From NCBI RefSeq assembly GCF_020639365.1, contig NZ_JAINUL010000001.1:7528412-7571531 (forward strand): a stretch of DNA of 43,120 nt, given 5' to 3'. Shown here one piece after another: positions 38,274-43,120 of this stretch. The notes under the pieces are model-generated. The model did not search any database and was not told where the DNA came from. It saw only the letters and a program-made list of their open reading frames with translations. This stretch comes from Streptomyces flavotricini. Its GTDB lineage: Bacteria; Actinomycetota; Actinomycetes; Streptomycetales; Streptomycetaceae. Every line of letters starts with the position of its first letter. The stretch's first letter is position 1. The translations under genes were made by a program, and so were the position numbers.

Positions 38274-38768
38274 ATGGGGAGAAGCGAGAACCACATACGG
38301 GCCGAGGCCACGGCCACCGTGCCCGAGCACTGGCGCTACGCCCGCCACCTCGAGGCCCTGGCCGCCGCGGCCCTCGGGGCGGGCGAGGCCGAGGCCGTGG
38401 CCGCCGTACTGCGCGACCGCGACCCGGTGATGGCCGAGAGCGCGGTGGTCACCCACCTCGACCGCCGCGCCGCCCAACTGCTGGCCGACGCGCGCTTCCC
38501 CGGCTGGGCCCGCGCCATGGGCACCGCGATCGGCGCCCGTGCCTTCCCGGCCCGCCGGCTGCGCGAATGGACCCTGCTCAAGGCCATCGCCGACGGAGAG
38601 CCGTGGTCCCCGGCCGAGCTCACCGCCGCCTCCGACTGGTGCCAGCGCACCGCCGCCCAGTCGCTGAGCTCGTACGAGGCCCTCGACCAGCTCGCCGCCA
38701 CGGCCCGAACCCACCGCGTGCGCAGCGCCGCCGCCGCGCGCCTGCGGCGCCGGAACGTCACGGGCTGA
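38274..38768 (+). CDS. Hypothetical helical protein
   Basis: 164 residues from the ATG at 38274 (an alternative start at 38259 adds five). It is almost entirely alpha-helical: HWRYARHLEALAAAALGAGEAEAVAAVLRDRDPVMAESAVVTHLDRR resembles HEAT-like repeats, followed by PSW-rich helices with WTLLKAIADGEPWSPAELTAASDWCQR. Composition and codon use are coding-like. Similar proteins occur in other Streptomyces to my recollection, without assigned function. Confidence 0.65.
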   Translation: MGRSENHIRAEATATVPEHWRYARHLEALAAAALGAGEAEAVAAVLRDRDPVMAESAVVTHLDRRAAQLLADARFPGWARAMGTAIGARAFPARRLREWTLLKAIADGEPWSPAELTAASDWCQRTAAQSLSSYEALDQLAATARTHRVRSAAAARLRRRNVTG

Positions 38769-38937
38769 GTCCGCCGGAAGAAAGGGCCGATAAGGAGCAA
38801 GACGGGAAATCGGCGGCAGCGGTTCTATCCGCTCCGCACAAGAGTCTCGTCACACGGGCGTTCGGGGGTTTAAGGTCTGCCTACCTGGCCGGGTATCAGC
38901 GTTGATTCCGATGCCGTTCCACTGGAGGCTGCTCTCC

Positions 38938-39885
38938 GTGTCGCACGTTTCCCAAGCTCCCGTCACCACCCCCGACGGCGAGCCGGCCCCGCCCGCACCC
39001 ACCGCTTACGACCAGGTCAACGGTTGGTTCTCGGGCTATGACCAGGTGCTCTTCGACTGGTTCCTGACCCGCCGCAGGGGCGCGGAGGAGAAGCCGGGAG
39101 ATCTTCTCGAGCTCGGCGCGTTCATGGGGAAGAGCGCGATCTTCCTCGGGGGGTACCTGGGGGAGGGCGAGGAGTTCACGGTCTGTGACCTCTTCGACTC
39201 GCCCGCGCCGGACGACTCCAATCTCGCCGAGATGCAGGACTCGTACCCCACGCTGACCCGCCGCGGCTTCGAGACCAACTACCTGGCCTTCCGTGAGGAG
39301 CTCCCCACGATCATCCAGGCGCCGACCTTCGTCGTCGCCGACCGGGTGCGCCCGGCCAGCTGCCGGTTCATCCACATCGACGCCTCACACCTCTACGAGC
39401 ACGTCGTCCAGGACATAGCCTCCTCGCGCGTCGTGGCGGCCCCGGGCGCCGTCGTCGTCTTCGACGACTACCGCTCCGAGCACTGCCCCGGCGTCGCCGC
39501 CGCGGTCTGGGCCGCGGTGGCCACCGGCGAGCTGCACCTCATCTGCGTCTCGGCCTCGAAGCTGTACGCGACCTGGGACGATGCGGCGCCGTACCAGGCG
39601 GAGCTGCTCACCTGGCTGGAGGGCCGCGAGGACCTGTGGCACGGAGTCGACCTGGTGGCGGGCCAGTCGCTGGTCCGCATCGGTGACGAGGGGTCCGTAC
39701 CGCCGGAGCCGCCGAAGCCGCTGCGTCCGGCGCCCGAGCCCGTCGCGGCGCCCGTGCCGCCGCCGGGGCACCAGCCCGGACCCCGCCCGCGGGCCGGGAC
39801 CGCCTGGCGCAGGCTGGCCAAGGACCTGCTCCCGCCGGTGGTCACCCGCGCGATCGTGGCCTGGCGGCGCCGCCGCCGCGGCTGA
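38938..39885 (+). CDS. Class I SAM-dependent methyltransferase (Methyltransf_24-like)
   Basis: 315 residues from a GTG at 38938, with GGAGG 10 nt upstream. Residues about 25-235 form the Rossmann methyltransferase fold. SAM motif I is LLELGAFMGKSAIFL (56-70), followed by VCDLFDS, RFIHIDASHLYEHVVQDI with an acid-His pair typical of this group, and VVVFDDYRSEHCPGV. The C-terminal 60 residues are a Pro-rich linker and a basic tail (VAWRRRRRG) that may bind membrane or polyanions. Relatives methylate sugars in polysaccharide or antibiotic pathways; the acceptor here is unknown. Confidence 0.82.
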   Translation: MSHVSQAPVTTPDGEPAPPAPTAYDQVNGWFSGYDQVLFDWFLTRRRGAEEKPGDLLELGAFMGKSAIFLGGYLGEGEEFTVCDLFDSPAPDDSNLAEMQDSYPTLTRRGFETNYLAFREELPTIIQAPTFVVADRVRPASCRFIHIDASHLYEHVVQDIASSRVVAAPGAVVVFDDYRSEHCPGVAAAVWAAVATGELHLICVSASKLYATWDDAAPYQAELLTWLEGREDLWHGVDLVAGQSLVRIGDEGSVPPEPPKPLRPAPEPVAAPVPPPGHQPGPRPRAGTAWRRLAKDLLPPVVTRAIVAWRRRRRG

Positions 39886-39940
39886 CCGCGACGCGGCCCG
39901 CCCGCGGACACGCGTACGCCGGACACGCGCCGGACACGCA

Positions 39941-39977
39941 TACGGTGCCGGTCCCCGCGTCGGGGGCCGGCACCGTA
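39941..39977. terminator. Strong bidirectional hairpin
   Basis: A 17-bp stem (TACGGTGCCGG-T-CCCCG with its complement, one wobble) and a 3-nt loop. It lies between the convergent methyltransferase and DEAD-box helicase genes. Confidence 0.8.
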
Positions 39978-40005
39978 CACGTCGAGGTGGCACCGGGCGG
40001 TGACG

Positions 40006-41505
40006 TCAGCCGCCCTTGCGGACCCGGGCCGCGCGCCGCGCCTCGGCCAGCTTGCGCGCCTCCGAGGTCTTGCGGGATTCCTTGCCCGCCCCCGGCCGGC
40101 CCGGACGCGTGCCGATCCCGCGGAAGCCGAGGTCCGTGCCCGAGGGGCGGCCCTTGGCGTCCGTCGGCTCGGCGCCCGCCAGCGGCACCCCGGACGGGGC
40201 CTTGGCCCCGGTGATCCGGCTCAGCGCGGCCTCGCCGGAGCGGACCTGGGTGATGGTCGGCCGGATCTTGGCCTCGGCCATCAGCCGGACCATGTCCCGG
40301 CGCTGGTTCGGGGTGACCAGGGTGACGACCTTGCCGGACTCGCCCGCGCGGGCGGTACGGCCGCCCCGGTGCAGGTAGTCCTTGTGGTCGGCCGGCGGGT
40401 CCACGTTCACGACGAGGTCCAGGTCGTCGATGTGGATGCCGCGCGCGGCGACGTTCGTCGCGACGAGGACCGCCACGGCCCCGGTCTTGAACTGCGCGAG
40501 CGTGCGCGTGCGCTGCGGCTGCGACTTGCCGCTGTGCAGCCCCTCCGCCCGTACGCCCATGGCCCGCAGGTGCTTCACGAACTGGTCCACGCCGTGCTTG
40601 GTGTCCAGGAACATCAGCACCCGGCCCTCGCGCGCCGCGATCTCGGTGGCGGCCGAGTACTTGTCCGCCGAGTGGATGTGCAGCACGTGGTGGTCCATCG
40701 TGCTCACCGAGGCCGCCGACGGGTCCACGGTGTGGGAGACCGGGTCCTTCAGGTAGCTGCGCACGAGCTGGTCCACATTGCGGTCCAGGGTGGCCGAGAA
40801 CAGCATCCGCTGCCCGGCGTGGTGCACCTGGTCCAGGATCTCGGTGACCTGCGGCATGAAGCCCATGTCGCACATCTGGTCGGCCTCGTCGAGGACGGTG
40901 ATCTTCACCCGTTCCAGGTGGACGTCGCGCCGCCCGATCAGGTCGCTCAGGCGCCCGGGGGTGGCCACGACGACCTCGGCGCCGGTGCGCAGCGCGCCCA
41001 CCTGCCTGCCGATCGACAGCCCGCCGACCACGGTGGCCATCCGCAGGTCCAGGGCCTGGGCGTACGGAGTCAGCGCCTCGGTCACCTGCTGCGCCAGCTC
41101 GCGCGTCGGCACGAGGACCAGGGCGAGCGGGCGCTTCGGGTCGGCCTTGAGGCCGGCGGTGCGCGCCAGCAGGGCCAGGCCGAAGGCCAGGGTCTTGCCG
41201 GAGCCGGTCCGGCCGCGGCCGAGGATGTCCCGGCCGGCCAGGGAGTTGGGGAGCGTCGCCGCCTGGATCGGGAACGGCTGCGTCACCCCCAGGTCGGTCA
41301 TCGTCTTCACCAGCTCACGGGGCAGGTCGAGCTCGGAGAAGGCCTCCACCGGCGGCAGCGCCGGCTCGACCGTCCTGGGTATCGCGAACTCGCCCCGCAG
41401 GGGAGCCGTCCGGGGGGTCTTGCCGCCCGACTTCGCACCGCCCTTGGGGCCTGCCTTGGCTCCGGCCTTGATGCCGAAGCGCCCGTGAACCGACGGGTTC
41501 TTCAT
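40006..41505 (-). CDS. DEAD-box ATP-dependent RNA helicase
   Basis: 499 residues. A basic Gly/Lys/Ala-rich N-terminus (about 10-40) leads into a complete two-domain core: Q motif FPIQAATLP, motif I GRTGSGKT, Ia PTRELAQQV, Ib TPGRL, motif II DEAD, motif III SATL, then VLMFLDTKHGVDQ, TNVAARGIHIDDLDLVVN and motif VI HRGGRTARAG. The C-terminus (about 430-499) is basic and disordered, typical of RNA-binding tails. It unwinds or remodels RNA, as in cold adaptation, decay or ribosome assembly. The ATG at 41505 follows GGAAGG. A TAAAAT (41543-41538) could give it its own promoter. Confidence 0.93.
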   Translation of the reverse strand: MKNPSVHGRFGIKAGAKAGPKGGAKSGGKTPRTAPLRGEFAIPRTVEPALPPVEAFSELDLPRELVKTMTDLGVTQPFPIQAATLPNSLAGRDILGRGRTGSGKTLAFGLALLARTAGLKADPKRPLALVLVPTRELAQQVTEALTPYAQALDLRMATVVGGLSIGRQVGALRTGAEVVVATPGRLSDLIGRRDVHLERVKITVLDEADQMCDMGFMPQVTEILDQVHHAGQRMLFSATLDRNVDQLVRSYLKDPVSHTVDPSAASVSTMDHHVLHIHSADKYSAATEIAAREGRVLMFLDTKHGVDQFVKHLRAMGVRAEGLHSGKSQPQRTRTLAQFKTGAVAVLVATNVAARGIHIDDLDLVVNVDPPADHKDYLHRGGRTARAGESGKVVTLVTPNQRRDMVRLMAEAKIRPTITQVRSGEAALSRITGAKAPSGVPLAGAEPTDAKGRPSGTDLGFRGIGTRPGRPGAGKESRKTSEARKLAEARRAARVRKGG

Positions 41506-41551
41506 GCAGAACCTTCCGTGAGACGTGAAAAGGGTGATTTTACCATCGGGG

Positions 41552-42052
41552 CTAAGGGGTGACGGGGCCGAGCTTCCCGGACCGCACCTCGGCGAGATGG
41601 GCGGTCATCTCGACCGTCGCCCGCGCGAACCAGTCGGCGATCACGGCGACCTCGTCGGGGGAGTACTGCGCGAACACCGCGCCGAGGCGGGCGTAGAAGG
41701 GCTCGTACACGGCGAAGACGCGCGCGGCGGCCGCCGGATCGGCCACGACGCGCACCCGGCGCCGGTCCGCGGGGTCCGGCTGCCGGCGGGCGTATCCGGC
41801 CCGCTCCAGGCGGTTGAGCACCCCGGTCACGGCACCGGTGGTCAGGTTCGTCAGCTCCGCGAGGTCACCGGCGCCCAGCGGGGAGTCCCCGGCGCCCAGG
41901 ATGTGGCCCAGGCAGGTCAGGTCGGTGACGTTCAGCCCCAGCAGCTGCGCGACTTCCTGCTGGCCGATGAGGCCCAGCGCGACGTACCGGTCCATGCGCG
42001 ACAGCGCCTCCTGGGCCGTGGCCGGGGGGCGGGACTTGCCCTGCACGCACAT
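41552..42052 (-). CDS. MarR family transcriptional regulator
   Basis: 166 residues with a winged helix: QEVAQLLGLNVTDLTCLGHILG, LAELTNLTTGAVTGVLNRLERAGYARR (recognition helix) and the wing PDPADRRRVRVV. MarR proteins are mostly autorepressors released by small ligands. AAGGAG lies 3 nt before the ATG. The gene is divergent from the HGxxPAAW gene and its promoter region is full of palindromic CTTAG/CTAAG elements. The DEAD-box helicase gene starts 46 nt downstream on the same strand and may be partly co-transcribed. Confidence 0.9.
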   Translation of the reverse strand: MCVQGKSRPPATAQEALSRMDRYVALGLIGQQEVAQLLGLNVTDLTCLGHILGAGDSPLGAGDLAELTNLTTGAVTGVLNRLERAGYARRQPDPADRRRVRVVADPAAAARVFAVYEPFYARLGAVFAQYSPDEVAVIADWFARATVEMTAHLAEVRSGKLGPVTP

Positions 42053-42055
42053 ACT

Positions 42056-42113
42056 CCTTAGTGTCTAAGTAACTTAGCTCGTGAGATGCTTATCTTGTTC
42101 ACTAAGGCATCTC
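42056..42113. promoter_or_regulatory. Palindrome-rich operator region of the MarR gene
   Basis: Three overlapping half-sites, CTTAG-TGT-CTAAG-TAA-CTTAG (42057-42077), lie directly before the MarR ribosome site. CCTTAGTG (42056-42063) is repeated inverted as CACTAAGG (42100-42107), and GAGATGC (42083-42089) as GCATCTC (42107-42113). The AT-rich composition marks the promoter of both divergent genes. Confidence 0.65.
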
Positions 42114-42154
42114 GCCTTTCGAGCCTACTGCCGCCCGTACGTCCGGAGGGAATC

Positions 42155-42535
42155 ATGAGCGCGCACGGAGACGTCGACATGGGCCACACGGTCGCCGGCT
42201 GGACCGGCACCGCCCTGGCCCTGCTGGGCTGTACCGGAGCCGGGGCCGCCCTGTGCGCGGCCTGGGCCCCCGGCATCTGGCTCGGCCTCGGCCTCGTCGC
42301 GGTGGCCGGAGCCGTCACCTGGGTCCTGCACCTCGCCGGCTGGGGCAAGCCCAGCGGCCCCCGCCCCCGCGCCGACTGGGACTGGCGCACCAGGGACGCC
42401 GCCGCGCTGACCGGCCACGCGGACTGTCTGGGCTGCCGGGTGGGCGGGCCGCGCCGGGCGGCGGCGGCCCGCCGGCCCCGACCCGCCGAATTGGCCGGTC
42501 AGGAGTTCGAGGCAGCCCCGATCGGCCGCGCCTGA
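42155..42535 (+). CDS. HGxxPAAW-type small membrane protein
   Basis: 126 residues. Start MSAHGDVDMGHTVAGWTGTA matches the HGxxPAAW family of actinobacteria, here with VAGW in the PAAW position. Two membrane segments follow (about 18-38 and 42-62), then GKPSGPRPRADWDWRTRDAA and a basic, Cys-containing tail (ADCLGC). GGAGGG lies upstream of the ATG. In many Streptomyces a relative sits in the trp region; here the gene is divergent from MarR and is probably its target. Function unknown. Confidence 0.8.
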   Translation: MSAHGDVDMGHTVAGWTGTALALLGCTGAGAALCAAWAPGIWLGLGLVAVAGAVTWVLHLAGWGKPSGPRPRADWDWRTRDAAALTGHADCLGCRVGGPRRAAAARRPRPAELAGQEFEAAPIGRA

Positions 42536-42622
42536 GGTGTGCTCGGTGTGACGTGCGGGCAGGATGGAACCGGCTGCACCGCACGTGCGGCCCGCGTGGA
42601 ACGTTGAGAAGGATCAGTACTG

Positions 42623-42829
42623 ATGGCAACAGGCACCGTGAAGTGGTTCAACTCGGAGAAGGGGTTCGGCTTCATCCAGCAGGACGACGGCGGCCCCGAC
42701 GTGTTCGTGCACTTCTCCGCCATCCAGACCACCGGCTTCAAGGAGCTGGCGGAAGGCGCGTCGGTCGAGTTCGACGTCACTCAGGGCCCCAAGGGTCCGC
42801 AGGCGGAAAACGTGGTCCCGCTTCGGTGA
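42623..42829 (+). CDS. Cold-shock domain protein (CspA family)
   Basis: 68 residues, the typical length. The five-strand OB fold has RNP1 KGFGFI and RNP2 VFVHFS with the surface aromatic residues intact, start MATGTVKWFNSEKGFGFIQQ and end QAENVVPLR. It binds single-stranded RNA or DNA as a chaperone. AGAAGGA precedes the ATG and a strong terminator follows, so it is a single-gene unit. Confidence 0.95.
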   Translation: MATGTVKWFNSEKGFGFIQQDDGGPDVFVHFSAIQTTGFKELAEGASVEFDVTQGPKGPQAENVVPLR

Positions 42830-42867
42830 AGCCACTGTGACGCCACTTCACGAGCCCAGCCCGTGAC

Positions 42868-42900
42868 ATGAGCCCCGCCGGTCCGTCCGGCGGGGCTCAT
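42868..42900. terminator. Strong hairpin after the cold-shock gene
   Basis: A perfect 14-bp stem (ATGAGCCCCGCCGG and CCGGCGGGGCTCAT) with loop TCCGT. It lies between the cold-shock gene and the convergent partial gene. Confidence 0.85.
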
Positions 42901-42905
42901 GGCCG

Positions 42906-43120
42906 TCACGGGGCGGCCGCGGAGACCCCTGCGGGGGACCGGGAGCCCGCGCGGTGCAGGGCCAGCAGCAGCGGCCAGAGGTGGTCCGCCAGCTCGGCCG
43001 GGGAGCCCGGGACGCTGTCGTGCAGCCAGTCGGCGAGGATCCCGGTGAAGGTGGCGGCCACCGCCGAGGCGACCAGGTCGGCGTGCGGCGCGCCGGCCGC
43101 CGCGCGCTCGGCGCGGGCCC
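42906..43120 (-). CDS. C-terminal part of a probable TetR-family regulator
   Basis: An open frame enters from the right edge and ends at a TGA at 42906; only about 70 residues are visible. They read as helices typical of a TetR ligand-binding domain: DLVASAVAATFTGILADWL, then a short loop, AELADHLWPLLLALHR and a small Ala/Pro/Ser tail. The HTH and start lie outside the window, so the family call rests on pattern alone. Confidence 0.5.
   Translation of the reverse strand, partial: ARAERAAAGAPHADLVASAVAATFTGILADWLHDSVPGSPAELADHLWPLLLALHRAGSRSPAGVSAAAP

Overview
The window is chromosomal DNA of a high-GC actinomycete, almost certainly Streptomyces or a close relative. Codon third positions are nearly all G/C, GTG and TTG starts occur, and many families are typical of the genus: YafY/WYL regulators, DUF3224, HGxxPAAW, TIGR03086, ROK-regulated sugar ABC operons without their own ATPase, and CBM32/LamG/DNRLRE secreted proteins. 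No rRNA, tRNA, CRISPR array, transposase or phage gene was seen. The left edge cuts into a GH5 gene and the right edge into a probable TetR-family gene.

Layout. 1-5.4 kb: secreted carbohydrate-related proteins (GH5 with a triplicated Cys module, a small secreted protein, a large propeller/FN3/LamG/DNRLRE protein). 5.4-10.1 kb: DUF3224 with a divergent WYL regulator and a palindromic operator, an S24/S26-like::GNAT fusion, small unknowns, a MerR-GyrI regulator and a Pro-rich lipoprotein. 10.5-13.3 kb: peptidoglycan-binding membrane protein, FabG-like SDR and an Rnl5 (DraRnl)-type RNA ligase. 13.3-15.5 kb: cupin and SDR pair divergent from LysR. 15.5-21.7 kb: ROK regulator, sugar ABC transporter (binding protein and two permeases) and GH1 beta-glucosidase, forming a beta-glucoside/oligosaccharide uptake and hydrolysis unit with a visible promoter/operator. 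21.8-25.3 kb: quinone oxidoreductase-like MDR and a CBM32/beta-helix secreted protein with paired TTCAC-GTGAA palindromes.

25.35-30.07 kb: the most striking locus, a two-gene translationally coupled RNA-repair operon. The first gene encodes an ATP-dependent RNA ligase joined to a T4-Pnkp-like 5'-kinase. The second encodes a four-module protein: MJ1316/DUF504, endonuclease-exonuclease-phosphatase, 2H (LigT) phosphoesterase and poly(A)-polymerase-type nucleotidyltransferase. Together they carry plausible activities for recognising a cyclic-phosphate end, healing both ends, tailing and sealing. A perfect inverted repeat lies just upstream of the operon. I recall this architecture being predicted by comparative genomics (Burroughs and Aravind); I know of no experimental characterisation of the actinobacterial version.

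30.1-38.8 kb: TIGR03086 protein and divergent WYL regulator sharing a 31-bp near-palindrome, an NAD(P)-binding reductase, a paralogue of the earlier lipoprotein, a DUF418 membrane protein coupled to a PG_binding_4-type membrane protein, Nudix, atypical SDR, GNAT and an unknown helical protein. 38.9-43.1 kb: SAM-dependent methyltransferase, DEAD-box RNA helicase, MarR regulator with its operator region, HGxxPAAW membrane protein, cold-shock protein and the end of a TetR-like regulator.

Besides the repair operon, the window holds a second, unlinked RNA ligase, a DEAD-box helicase and a CspA-type RNA chaperone. This is an unusual density of RNA-handling genes, though the latter two are common housekeeping genes.
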